64,000 bases of DNA from Bartonella apihabitans (lineage in GTDB: Bacteria; Pseudomonadota; Alphaproteobacteria; Rhizobiales; Rhizobiaceae): contig NZ_CP132387.1 of the NCBI RefSeq assembly GCF_030758755.1, positions 310,001-374,000 of the forward strand. The letters are read 5' to 3'. The notes below the pieces were generated by a model that saw only the letters and a list, made by a program, of their open reading frames with translations, did no database searches and was not told where the DNA came from. The number at the start of each line of letters is the position of its first letter. Position 1 is the first letter of the stretch. A program made the translations under genes and the position numbers. Below are positions 50,903-63,042 of this stretch, in pieces.

Positions 50903-51817
50903 ATGTTTACCATAAGACAGCTTCGTTATTTTCAGATTTTAGCCAATACGGGTCATTTCGGAGAGGCATCCGAAAAATTGGGCATTTCACAACCCGCACT
51001 CTCCGTGCAAATCGCTGAAATGGAAAAATTAGCCGGATCGCCGCTTTTTGAACGGACATCCAAGCGCATTATATTGACGCCACTTGGTTGCAATTTTCTT
51101 CCTATCATCAACGATATTCTGGCAAGATTATCTGTCTTGGGGGATATTGTTGCGGCGCATGAATCACCGCTGAGCTATCCGATCAAGCTTGGTATCATCC
51201 CGACGGTGGCGCCTTATATATTGCCGTCGGTTTTACCGAAAGTGCGTCATTTATATCCTGCTTTGGCACTTCAAATTCAGGAAGCAAAGACCGAGAGGCT
51301 TGTTGAATTGCTACGCAATGGTCATATAGACGCGATCGTAGCGGCAACACCGGTTGAGGATGGAGAATTTGTCTCCGAACCGATTTTCGACGATAATTTT
51401 TATTATGCTTTGCCGCGGGATGATCCGCAATCTGTCTATAAAAATGTTCGGGAAGGTGATGTCGATACCGGAAAATTGTTGTTGCTGGAGGAAGGGCACT
51501 GTCTGCGCGATCAGACACTCGAAGCATGTCAGACCAAAAAATATCGACATGACATCACTGCCTCATCGTTGACTACTTTGATGCAACTTGTTGCCAATGG
51601 TATTGGTATAACGATTATTCCACAAATTGCTGTTTCGACAGAAGCGCGGTTGGATAATATTAGCGTTGTCGCTTTCGAAGGCGAGACGCCGAAACGCCAC
51701 ATTTGCCTCTTCTGGAGAAGACGTTCGCGCCGGAGCAAGGACTTCAAGTTGTTGGTTGATCTTTTTAAGGCGATGGCCATCCCGATTCTTGATCAGGCAA
51801 GGAATTTTATCGTGTGA
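50903..51817 (+). CDS. oxyR: LysR-type hydrogen-peroxide regulator OxyR
   Basis: A 304-residue LysR-family regulator. The N-terminal winged HTH (residues 1-62, FTIRQLRYFQILANTGHFGEA) is followed by a substrate domain. C200 and C209 lie in LEEGHCLRDQTLEAC, nine residues apart exactly as C199/C208 of E. coli OxyR. This disulfide switch identifies the protein as OxyR and not another LysR factor. Next block: ASSLTTLMQLVANGIGITIIP. Likely targets are katA and usp upstream. It is not adjacent to katA in the same direction. Confidence 0.94.
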   Translation: MFTIRQLRYFQILANTGHFGEASEKLGISQPALSVQIAEMEKLAGSPLFERTSKRIILTPLGCNFLPIINDILARLSVLGDIVAAHESPLSYPIKLGIIPTVAPYILPSVLPKVRHLYPALALQIQEAKTERLVELLRNGHIDAIVAATPVEDGEFVSEPIFDDNFYYALPRDDPQSVYKNVREGDVDTGKLLLLEEGHCLRDQTLEACQTKKYRHDITASSLTTLMQLVANGIGITIIPQIAVSTEARLDNISVVAFEGETPKRHICLFWRRRSRRSKDFKLLVDLFKAMAIPILDQARNFIV

Positions 51818-52297
51818 TGCTCACGGGAAAACGTTGTTTGATTATGGAAAGGTCACACCGCCATGGGGTGAAAGGGCGTTTGAGCATAACTACTTTGATC
51901 TGTAACAACGTAATCACAAATTAAATTGAAACGGGAATTTTCCGGATAGGGGCAAGCCCTGTCGGCAAAATAACCCGCCTTTTTTTGAACGGCGTCAGGT
52001 GCAACTGATTTCTGCCTTCAGGCCTCGCTAAAACAGTCAAACGGCTTTTTCCCGAACTCAAGGTTCGAATATGTTTCGGTCAAGCTGAACAAGCCGAAAG
52101 CAGAACTTTTGTTTTATCGATTGAATTTGAAATTGCAGTCTGTGAGGGATGACCGCTCAAAATCAATTTTCCATGATTTCGTTCTGTGTCTCATGAACGA
52201 TCAAGCGCGTAGCAGTAAACCATAAGCCGATTTTTAAAAAGACAAGAAGAGATAAGACGAGGCGGTCAGACAGATTGCTCGGCCGAACCGAAGTTGA
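51818..52297. other. Intergenic region between oxyR and guaB
   Basis: About 480 bases without a supported gene, between convergent oxyR and guaB. Nothing in it resembles a known family on either strand. Confidence 0.35.
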
Positions 52298-52336
52298 AAT
52301 CCCCCTTGTCGGCATTTCAGACAGACAAGGGGGATT
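52298..52336 (-). terminator. Hairpin after guaB
   Basis: A perfect 13-bp stem AATCCCCCTTGTC / GACAAGGGGGATT with a 13-nt loop, 20 bases past the guaB stop. The T-run on the minus strand is poor, so it may be a transcript-stabilising hairpin as much as a terminator. Confidence 0.6.
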
Positions 52337-52355
52337 ACATTTTAAAAAACGTCAA

Positions 52356-54496
<2,141 letters not shown>

Positions 54497-56068
54497 TTAC
54501 AATTGGGACTGGATAGGTAACCAACTAATCAATTTGGCAAAAGCGCGCCGCCATATGGGGCTTTCCGGTTCACGCTTCGCAGTACATGGCTTTTCATCTT
54601 CAATATAATTCCAGTAAATCCGGTTTTTGCTATCAAGATGAAGATGATAGCTCATTTCCTTTGTTGTTTCTTCGGCAAAAAGTTTATTCAACCTTTCGGA
54701 GATCGGGGGACATTCAAACAAAATACCCATCTCTGTGTTCAGCGAAGCCGAACGCGGGTCAAAATTGAAAGAACCGATAAAAGCTGTTTTACCGTCGATC
54801 AGAAACGCCTTGGTATGAAGGCTTGCGCGACGGGAACCGAACAGGCGCAAACGATGCGGGCCGCCATTGGGCTTCAGCTCATAGAGTTTTGCTCCACCTT
54901 TCAGAAGTGGCTTGCGATAAGGCGCATATCCGCCATGGACTGCCGCGACATCGGTTGCCGCCAATGAATTGGTAAGGATGCGGACATCGGCACCATTTCT
55001 TACGAGCGTGCAAAGCCGTTCGGTTCCGGCTTTTCCGGGAACGAAATAGGGCGATGTTATCTGCAACTCGGTTTTTGCACTGTCAATTAATGGCGAAAAC
55101 ACTGTCATCAGCCAGTTTTCCGGTCTATGTCCCAGAGCTTTTTCGGGAGGGTCGGAAACAACATCAACCGCAACAACCGGAAAAAGCTTATGCTGCGGTT
55201 TGATAAAATGCTCGAAATTCATATGGGCGCGGACATAGTCGAGATAAGGTTTTGCGTTTTCCGAGTCATGAAATTGCGTGAGCTTGTTTTTCCAATAATT
55301 AATATCACGGGCTTTTTTAGGCACCGCCAAGGCATGGATGGGCAATGCCACGGCACTGTTCCAGAAAGAATCGAAAATCGTTTCCACTTTTTTGACAGAA
55401 GGGCCGACAAGCATCAAATCAAGGTCGCGAAAATTGGAGGCCTTGCCTGCACCAAAATAGGCATCGGCAATATTACGCCCGCCTACAAAAGCGATGCGGC
55501 CATCAATGATAAAAGCTTTGTTGTGCATTCTGCGGGTGACTGTCAATGCACGTAACATCATTTCAAGACCGCGTCTCAAACCGCCGTTTCTCGCCCGTCC
55601 GGGATTGAACATGCGTATTTCTATGTTCGGATGTTTATCAAGCGCCACATAGGCAGGATCACGCCCCTGTGCATTAATATCGTCAAGCAGCATACGAACG
55701 CGCACGCCTCTATCGGCAGCATCCATCACTTCTTTCAAAAGAAGGCGGCCTGTCAGGTCATCATCCCAGATATAATACATGAGATCAAGACTGCGACCGG
55801 CAAGTTCGGTTCCGACAGCGCGACCGGCAAAAGCATCAAGATTATTGATGAAAAGCGACAAACCGTCTTTTTCAACACCTAATCCGTTTTCACGTTTGGC
55901 CAAATCTTCAATTTTCAAGTCTATCTTTGTGCGATCTTTACCGATCTTCAACGCAAACGAATTTTCGCCGCGTGCACTTTTGGCAAAGCGTCCATAAGCA
56001 TAGACAGCCAGCATAGACGCTAACGCAAACACGATAACAATTACGATTGCGAAATGTAGAATATTCAA
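54497..56068 (-). CDS. Phospholipase D family protein (cardiolipin synthase ClsC-like)
   Basis: A 523-residue protein with an N-terminal membrane anchor (residues 5-26) and two PLD domains. The HKD motifs are H182-NK-AFIIDG and H418-TK-AFLIDG, each followed by the conserved GG/GS-x-N patch (FVGGRN, FIGSFN). The order and length resemble E. coli ClsC (YmdC), which makes cardiolipin from PG and PE. A secreted phospholipase or other PLD role cannot be excluded. The gene is monocistronic. Confidence 0.88.
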   Translation of the reverse strand: MNILHFAIVIVIVFALASMLAVYAYGRFAKSARGENSFALKIGKDRTKIDLKIEDLAKRENGLGVEKDGLSLFINNLDAFAGRAVGTELAGRSLDLMYYIWDDDLTGRLLLKEVMDAADRGVRVRMLLDDINAQGRDPAYVALDKHPNIEIRMFNPGRARNGGLRRGLEMMLRALTVTRRMHNKAFIIDGRIAFVGGRNIADAYFGAGKASNFRDLDLMLVGPSVKKVETIFDSFWNSAVALPIHALAVPKKARDINYWKNKLTQFHDSENAKPYLDYVRAHMNFEHFIKPQHKLFPVVAVDVVSDPPEKALGHRPENWLMTVFSPLIDSAKTELQITSPYFVPGKAGTERLCTLVRNGADVRILTNSLAATDVAAVHGGYAPYRKPLLKGGAKLYELKPNGGPHRLRLFGSRRASLHTKAFLIDGKTAFIGSFNFDPRSASLNTEMGILFECPPISERLNKLFAEETTKEMSYHLHLDSKNRIYWNYIEDEKPCTAKREPESPIWRRAFAKLISWLPIQSQL

Positions 56069-56588
56069 AGAAAAGGCTCTCTTATGTCAGAAAACAAGGT
56101 AATCTAATATAATCGCTCAATGTCGTCTATTCATTTCCTGAATTGGCGTTTTTAAAAAAATGTTGAAGTGCTTCGAGGCGTTGTAAAAGACATATAGTAA
56201 CGCGAAACAACCTCGCTATCCTCTTGGAGGAGAAATATGTGTTGCGGTCTTCCGATTTTTCATTTGTTTGTTTTTTTGAGGTTTGACCAATTTGATAAAA
56301 CCCTTCTTGTCAATAAATGAAAAATCGAATTGGCATGTCCATTTCGAGATAACAGTCTTCAAAATGCGTCGTTCAATCTGAAAGCAAAAATTTCTATTGA
56401 TCTGAAGAAATAATTCGCTCTTTCTCTCTTTATAAAATAATGGATGAAAAGCAAGGATCCGATAAACGGTGAATGAACGATAGAAATGAATGACAAACCG
56501 GATATAAATTCACCCGATATTGCCAATTGTTCTTATCTCGTAAAAGTTGCAAAACGTCTTGGCATAAAAATATTCTAAGGGTGATCAA
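56069..56588. other. Intergenic region, divergent promoters
   Basis: About 520 bases between the PLD gene (-) and the MFS gene (+). A 30-codon open frame (56486-56578), ending ten bases before the MFS ATG, might be a leader peptide, but there is no clear ribosome site. Nothing else stands out. Confidence 0.35.
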
Positions 56589-57803
56589 ATGGTTGAGCAA
56601 ACGGACGAATTGTCGCCTTATTGGCGGAAAAATCTCGTCATATCGGCTTTTGGTGCTTTTACGACGATTGTCGGAATGACTGTCCTTTTGCCCTTTTTGC
56701 CACTTTTTGTTGAAGAAATCGGGGTGAGCGACCCTAAGGCTGTTTCGGAATGGTCAGGCATCGCCTATGCAGCCACGTTTTTTTCCGCAGCTCTTGTTGC
56801 GCCTTTGTGGGGGCGTTTGGGTGATCGTTACGGACGTAAGCTCATGTTGGTTCGTGCAAGTTTCGGTATGGCAATCTCGATCGGATTGATGGGCTTTGTG
56901 ACAAGCATTTCACAATTGATATTATTGCGATTATTGACGGGACTCGCCGGAGGTTATGCTTCGGGAGCGGCCATTCTTGCGGCCACTCAAACGCCGAAAG
57001 ATAAAACCGGATGGGCATTGGGCGTTATTTCGTCAGGTGTTATGGCGGGTAATTTTATCGGCCCTCTCATTGGCGGTATTTTGCCGGATTATATTGGCAT
57101 AAGAACATGTTTTGTCGCTATCGGTATTCTGATTTTTATAACTTTTATCATTACGACCTTTGCAATTAGTGAAAATCGTAAGGTTTTTGTTGATAGGCGT
57201 CGTAAAAAAGCCAAAGGCGTGCTCACGCAAAGCCTCTTTAATCACGGTGTTTGTGCAATGTTGCTGACCGGAGCGCTTCTAACATTTGCCAATCTGTCAA
57301 TCGAGCCGATTATAACAATTTACGTTAATACTCTTTCGAGAGGAGGAGCGAGTGTAACTTTCTGGGCAGGGCTTGTTATGTCAATGACAGCATTAGGAAG
57401 CGCATTATCGGCAAGTTTGGTCGGGCGGCTTGCAGATCGTGTCGGTCATTGGAAAATATTGGTCTCGGCGATGATTTTATCCGTAATTCTCGTCTTGCCG
57501 CAAGCATTTGTTAAATCCGCATGGATGTTGGTTGTACTGCGTTTTCTGCTTGGTCTGGCACTTGGAGGTTTAATTCCCTGTGTCACTGCTATTTTACGGC
57601 ATATTGTGCCGGATAATGCTGTGGGGACAGTTTTGGGGCTTTCTGTTTCGTCGCAATATGTAGGACAGGTTCTGGGGCCTGTTTGCGGTGGGTTTATTGG
57701 CGGCTGGTTCGGCATTCGTCCGGTCTTTTTTGTGACCGCCTTGGTTATTCTCTCTGCAATTGTCATCAACCTGAAACTTTATCGAAAACACGAAGGAAAT
57801 TGA
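56589..57803 (+). CDS. MFS drug/metabolite exporter (MdtG-like)
   Basis: A 404-residue, 12-helix transporter of the DHA1 family. The family A motif reads GRLGDRYGRKLMLVRASFGM, and LRLLTGLAGGY and GWALGVISSGVMAGNFIGPLIGG follow, all very like E. coli MdtG/YceE. It is probably a proton-driven efflux pump; the substrate is unknown. AAGGGTGATCAA precedes the ATG at 56589. It ends at a terminator. Confidence 0.88.
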   Translation: MVEQTDELSPYWRKNLVISAFGAFTTIVGMTVLLPFLPLFVEEIGVSDPKAVSEWSGIAYAATFFSAALVAPLWGRLGDRYGRKLMLVRASFGMAISIGLMGFVTSISQLILLRLLTGLAGGYASGAAILAATQTPKDKTGWALGVISSGVMAGNFIGPLIGGILPDYIGIRTCFVAIGILIFITFIITTFAISENRKVFVDRRRKKAKGVLTQSLFNHGVCAMLLTGALLTFANLSIEPIITIYVNTLSRGGASVTFWAGLVMSMTALGSALSASLVGRLADRVGHWKILVSAMILSVILVLPQAFVKSAWMLVVLRFLLGLALGGLIPCVTAILRHIVPDNAVGTVLGLSVSSQYVGQVLGPVCGGFIGGWFGIRPVFFVTALVILSAIVINLKLYRKHEGN

Positions 57804-57892
57804 GAACTGGAACATAAAACCGGCATCATACTTCATGTTCAAGTTTGACACTTCGCCAAGACCCGCTGCAAATTAAAATGCCAATCATATAA

Positions 57893-57922
57893 AAAAAGGC
57901 GGTTCGGGGCAAGCCTTTTTCT
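57893..57922 (+). terminator. Terminator after the MFS gene
   Basis: AAAAAGGC (57893-57900) and GCCTTTTT (57913-57920) form an 8-bp stem with a 12-nt loop and T-run. The A-run on the other side may let it also serve actP on the minus strand. Confidence 0.75.
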
Positions 57923-57985
57923 TGAGTACAGGATATTCTTCTAAACCGGATTCTATTTATACAATCCGGTTAAACAGAAACCGTT

Positions 57986-59732
57986 TTAATGGTCGGAGGC
58001 GACTGACGCTCCGATGCCCGTTTCAGAACGGATTTGCTGGGCAGGAAAACCGGCGCGATCTTCCTTTGCCCGACTGGAGTTGTCGGTTATTGAAAATAAC
58101 CAAACGCCGCCAAAGCCCAATATCATGGAAAAGAGCGCTGGCGAGGTGTAGGGGAAGAGTACTGACTCTGGCGAGAAACCGAATGTTGAAACCCACACAG
58201 CCGGCGAGACAATTGTCAGCCCCACAGAAGATATCAAACCAAGAAAACCTCCGATGACCGCACCTCGTGTTGTGCATTTTTTCCACATAATGGAAAGCAA
58301 AAGAACAGGGAAATTTGCTGAGGCGGCAATAGCAAAAGCAAGCGCCACCATGAATGCCACGTTCTGTTGCTCGAACACAATGCCAAGCAGGATGGCGATA
58401 ATCCCGATGATGACCGTCGCAATACGGGATATACGTAGTTCCACCTCACTCGTTGCAGCGCCTTTTTTCAAAACCATATTGAAAATATCATGGGATATTG
58501 CCGTCGCCCCGGAAAGGGTAAGACCGGCAACGACAGCCAGAATAGTCGCAAAAGCAACTGCCGAGATAAAACCATAGAACAGGTTTCCGCCAACTGCCTT
58601 TCCCACCATGACCGCAGCCATATTGGCCGCTCCTGCACCACCTGCGAAGGGAGCCGAGAGCTCGGGATCGGACAGCACAAGTGCAATGGCACCAAAACCG
58701 ATGATAAAGATAACGATATAAAAATATCCGTTCCAGACAGTTGCCCACAAAACAGATTTTCTCGCTTCTTTTGCATTCGGAACAGTGAAAAAACGCATCA
58801 GAATATGGGGAAGGCCAGCGGTACCGAACATCAATGCCATACCGAAGGAAATAGCCGAAATCGGGTCACTTTATAAAACCACCGGGAGCCATAATGGATT
58901 GTCCGGCGGCGATTGCCTCAGGCGACGTCGGATCAACAGAGTTTTTGTGGGCAAACAATGTCGCTTTGACATTGACGGCCGCCTGAAAGAAATTTTCAAA
59001 GCTGAAATTGAATTTCAACAAGATCATGAACGCCATGAAGGTGACGCCGATAAGAAGCAATACGGCCTTGATAATCTGCACCCATGTTGTCGCGGTCATG
59101 CCGCCGAAAAGCACATAAATCATCATCAAAACACCGACGAGAACAACGGCGTAAAGATAATCCAGCCCGAACAGGAGTTTGATAAGCTGGCCAGCACCAA
59201 CCATCTGCGCGATGAGATAAAAGGCGACAACCGTAAGTGTACCACAGGCCGCAAAGATACGTATAGGAACAGTGGCAAAACGGAAACCTGCCACATCGGC
59301 AAAGTTGAAACGGCCAAGATTACGTAGCCTTTCCGCGATAAGAAACATGACAATAGGCCAACCGACAAGAAAGCCGACTGCATAGATCAATCCGTCATAA
59401 CCGACGCTCATGACCATAGCAGAAATTCCGAGAAAGGAAGCGGCAAGCATATAGTCACCGGCAATGGCCAAACCGTTCTGGAAGCCGGTTATGCCGCCAC
59501 CAGCTGTATAGAAATCCGCTCGCGACCGGGTTCTGTTTGCAGCCCATTTGGTAATCCAGAGGGTCAGGGCAACAAATACAAAGAACATAATGATCGCCGA
59601 CCAGTTGGTGGCTTGTTTGGGAAGCTCGCCGCCAATTGCATCAGCCTTCGCGCTCATTCCGGTGAGAAGAGAAAAAACAGCCACATTGATCGCTGAAACA
59701 ACCGGTTTTTTATAAAAATAAAAGAGGCTCAT
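57986..59732 (-). pseudogene. actP: Cation/acetate symporter ActP, frameshifted
   Basis: A sodium:solute symporter family protein (about 580 residues, 13-14 helices) that imports acetate. The 5' part from ATG 59732 reads well: [38 protein letters not shown]. At 58868 an extra base turns [19 protein letters not shown] into GGFIK*. The 3' part ([22 protein letters not shown] to the stop at 57986) is intact but in another frame. AAGGAGG lies directly before the ATG, which overlaps the DUF485 stop by 4 bp. Without correction the cell would make half a transporter. Confidence 0.88.
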
Positions 59733-60037
59733 TTCTTCACCTCCTTTTTAATCTCTTCGATATAATTGTCATAACTGCTATTGGCGATCAGAATGTATAT
59801 CGCGGTCAACAGAACCATGACCACAATCACGCCGATGCCAATCGGGATAGCTATCGTTGTGACGCCGGTACCAATGCGTAAACTCAGAAATTGCTTGTCA
59901 AAGGCGATGAGTGCAATCCAGCCATAATAAACAATCAGCGCAATAACAGTAAGAATACCACCAAGCCTATTCCGCTTTTTTCTCAACGTTATATAGGCGG
60001 GGCTCGCCTCAATTCGGGCAATAGTTTCTTTATCCAT
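59729..60037 (-). CDS. DUF485 membrane protein (YjcH-like), partner of ActP
   Basis: A 102-residue protein with two transmembrane helices (residues 29-49 and 62-84). It belongs to the DUF485 family that is nearly always encoded just before actP and is thought to be an accessory subunit of it. A strong GGAGGAGGAG site precedes the ATG. It overlaps actP by 4 bp. The intact gene next to a frameshifted actP suggests the actP lesion is recent, if real. Confidence 0.9.
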   Translation of the reverse strand: MDKETIARIEASPAYITLRKKRNRLGGILTVIALIVYYGWIALIAFDKQFLSLRIGTGVTTIAIPIGIGVIVVMVLLTAIYILIANSSYDNYIEEIKKEVKK

Positions 60038-60736
60038 GACGGCTCCTCCTCCGTGACAGGAATGTTTTTCAAGATCAGGTAGACATTGTTACTCGTCATA
60101 GCTGTTATTCGTCATAGCTGTTACTCGCTATAACTGTTACTCGCGATAGCACTTACTCGCTATGGCTTTTAATGAATATTCAAAAACGAAAAACGGATGC
60201 TTTAACCGCAACCATCCACGTTTTAGATAAATAAATACCCTCTCTATTCTAAATAGAGACAGTAAACCAATATATTTTTTTACAAAATTATTTTAAGCTC
60301 AGGTAACAAAATCTCCCGTTTTTCACGTATATAAGTGAAACGAACTTAAGGCCTCCTCTTAATCCCTTTCGTTCTATTAAAAAGAATTATTCAAATATGC
60401 TCTTATGTCAATATAGGCACTAACGTAATTCGGTTTTTTATTAGTATTCATTATTCAACTTTTCGTATAATTATATCAAAGCATTGTTTTTATTAGTTAA
60501 ATTGTCCCTATGAATAAGCAGTCAAATCTATACGAAGTTCTTTAAAAAGAGAAAAATACCGCAGTTCCAGAGACCATCCAAAACCCGATCGGTTTGTTTT
60601 TATCATGGATTGATCTATTTTAGAAAAATTCATAGCGAGAAACGATATAAAATGCGCTATAGCAAAACGATATTTTGTAAGTGAAAATGGACTGGTTTGG
60701 ACTTCCGGATTTATAAAACGACTGGGATGAAACAGA
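60038..60736. other. Upstream region of yjcH-actP
   Basis: About 700 bases without a supported gene. It holds the tandem repeat at 60088-60167 and a perfect 19-bp palindrome TCTCTATT-CTA-AATAGAGA at 60241-60259, a candidate operator. The rest is AT-rich. Promoters for yjcH-actP (-) and the DUF488 gene (+) must lie here. Confidence 0.45.
60088..60167. repeat. Five 16-bp tandem repeats upstream of yjcH-actP
   Basis: Five head-to-tail units of 16 bp, each a variant of GTTACTCGTCATAGCT: 60088-60103, 60104-60119, 60120-60135, 60136-60151 and 60152-60167. The first two differ by one base; the others differ by a few. The phase is exact, without spacers. The array begins 50 bases upstream of the DUF485 start codon, where it would be in the promoter or 5' leader. 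It does not code for a protein in either orientation that I recognise. Confidence 0.9.
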
Positions 60737-61099
60737 ATGAAGATAGCAATCAAACGGGTTTATGAACCATATTCGGGAGATGACGGTTGGCGGGTTCTAA
60801 TCGATCGACTTTGGCCAAGAGGGCTTTCTAAAGAGAAAGCCCATATTGATGATTGGCAAAAGGAATTGGCTCCGAGCAATGATTTACGTCATTGGTTCAA
60901 CCATGATGTTAGCAAATGGGAAGAATTTAAAAGCCGCTATATTGCAGAACTCAATACACAATCGGATCCAATAGAACTTTTTCTTTCTTCCCTGAAGAAA
61001 CACGCGCATGTAACTTTATTATATGCAGCGCATGACGAAGAGCATAACAACGCGGTTGTGCTTCTCAATTATCTGGAAAACCGTATTTCCCGGGATTGA
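60737..61099 (+). CDS. DUF488 family protein
   Basis: A 120-residue protein of the DUF488 (YeaO-like) family. The conserved blocks are visible: [74 protein letters not shown]. The function is not established; the family is often near stress or metal genes. The ATG at 60737 follows AAACAGA. Its 3' end overlaps the end of the convergent dehydrogenase gene by 35 bp. Confidence 0.88.
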   Translation: MKIAIKRVYEPYSGDDGWRVLIDRLWPRGLSKEKAHIDDWQKELAPSNDLRHWFNHDVSKWEEFKSRYIAELNTQSDPIELFLSSLKKHAHVTLLYAAHDEEHNNAVVLLNYLENRISRD

Positions 61100-62460
61100 G
61101 AATGTTGTCAGGGTCGAGAGCCTGTTTGATTGTCCACATGAAATCGACAGCGTCTCCAAGTTCCATACGCAAATACTTTATCTTGCGTTGTCCTATACCA
61201 TGTTCACCTGTGCAAGTGCCGCCCATTGATATCGCCCAGTTCCGACAGCCTTTCGGTAAATTCATAGATGCGTTTTTCCTCCCGTTCGTTATCTTTCGGG
61301 TAACCGACAAAAACATGGAAATTACCGTCACCGACATGGCCGATGATTGGCCCGATCAAATTGTGTTCCTTCAAGTCTTTTTGCGTTTCGGTAACGCAAT
61401 CGGCAAGACGTGAAATAGGCACACAGGCATCTGTAGAAAACACGTCGCAGTCAGGTAGGCTCGCTTCGGCAGCCCATAACGCGCTATGACGGGCTTTCCA
61501 AAGTTGGGCACGTTTTTCCGGATCGGTCGATTGCTGGAAATTGTTCGAACCATGGGCTGCAGCGATTTCACTGAAAGTGGCGGCCTGGCTTGCAACGCCT
61601 GCCTCATCGCCATGGAACTCGACGCAAAGCGTCGGGCGTGGCTCCAAGCTCAAACCGGAATAGGCGTTACATGCCTTGACCATAAATTCATCCATCAATT
61701 CGACACGTGCAAAGGGAATGGCACACTGTATGGACTCGATGACCGTATTACATGCGTCTCCAATTGTTGCAAAAGTGCAAATGCCGCTCGAAACGACTTC
61801 AGGTATCGGATGCAGCCTTATTGTGAGTTCGGTAAAAAGCCCGAGTGTGCCTTCCGAGCCAACGAGGAGCCGTGTCAGATCATAACCGGCGGCAGATTTT
61901 TTGGCTCTACTTGCAGTGCGGATGAGGCGGCCGTCGGCCATGACAGCCTCTGCACATAAAACCGCCTCTCTCATTGTTCCGTAACGAACAGCGCTGGTAC
62001 CTGATGCGCGTGTGGCCGCCATCCCCCCGATCGATGCATTTGCACCGGGGTCAATCGGAAAAAACAAACCGCTATCACGCAACCAACTGTTCAACTTTTC
62101 TCGCGTAATACCCGGTTGTACCGTGATTGTCATATCTTCCGGTGAAAAAGATACAACCTGATCCATTTTTGAAAAATCGATACTGATACCACCTACCGGA
62201 GCATTCAATTGCCCTTCAAGCGAGCTTCCCACACCAAAACCGATAATCGGCATTTTATGACGGGCGCAAATTTTGACTGTCTTGACAACATCATCTTTTG
62301 ACAATGCATAAACAACGCCATCAGGCACTTCGTGCCGCAATTTTGTTTCATTGTGCGAGTGGGTATCACGAACTGAAAGATTGTTGCTGAAACGATTGCC
62401 AAAGGCCGTTTCCAATTCTTTACACACTTGATCTACGGTCTTCTGATCTAATCTAGCCAT
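61065..62460 (-). pseudogene. FAD-linked D-lactate/glycolate-type dehydrogenase, frameshifted near the end
   Basis: About 464 codons of an FAD-binding PCMH-family oxidoreductase (GlcD / Dld-like), which oxidises D-2-hydroxyacids and passes electrons to the chain. The N-terminal FAD domain (GVGSSLEGQLNAPVGGISID, PGANASIGGMAATRASGTSA) and the cap domain are intact. At 61235-61237 an extra G puts ERLSEL into the wrong frame. [18 protein letters not shown] and the end [10 protein letters not shown] lie one frame over. The lost region holds the conserved GEHGIG active-site loop, so the product would be inactive. GGAGAGGAG precedes the ATG. A close paralogue lies next to it at 63043. Confidence 0.88.
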
Positions 62461-62910
62461 TCTCTACACTCCTCTCCCTGTATTGGATAGCTAATTTAAA
62501 ATGTTGGCACGATTGAGAGTTATTTTTCAATAAAAATATTCGTAAAATAAATGTATTATGTCAATTCATTATAATATATTTGTTCTTTTAATTTCTTATA
62601 TTAGAATGATTTTATAAAAACGAAAAATGTGGAATATCAATATTCCAGGAAAAATACACCTGTTAAGGCAAACGGAAATCAACGAGTCTCAATTATTGCA
62701 TTTTCACCAATGGCGGGTCGAAACATGTTCCTCTGAAAAAAATCGTTTTGTTATCAATCAAGAAAATAAGAAAACAGAGATTACTTGAGCAAGTAAACGC
62801 TGGAACGCGTTTTAAAAGCGGTTTATGATATTTTTTTATGCGGATTGTAAGTTTCAAGAAAATAAATAAACCGGAATAAAATCTGAAACACAAAAATAAC
62901 CTCGGGAAAT
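62461..62910. other. AT-rich spacer between the two dehydrogenase genes
   Basis: About 450 bases of AT-rich DNA without a gene. The promoter of the 62460 gene should lie at the left end. Confidence 0.4.
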
Positions 62911-62943
62911 AAAAAAGCTGCCCATTTGATTAAAACAGGCAGC
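62911..62943 (-). terminator. Terminator after the second dehydrogenase gene
   Basis: On the minus strand GCTGCC, a loop, GGCAGC then TTTTTT; the stem is 62917-62922 / 62938-62943. It is about 100 bases past the stop at 63043. Confidence 0.8.
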
Positions 62944-63042
62944 CGATGAGAGGTCAATTTTTATCGAATATACCGGAATGAAGCGCGACTGATAACCACC
63001 GTTTCAAATTTATTGGTTGGACAGCCGCTTCACCATTGATTA

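Noticed and set aside
56486..56578. 30-codon frame just before the MFS gene
   Set aside because: It could be a leader peptide but lacks a clear ribosome site and attenuator-like hairpins.
60088..60167. Possible CRISPR array
   Set aside because: The 16-bp units are directly adjacent without spacers, too short for CRISPR repeats, and there are no cas genes in the window.
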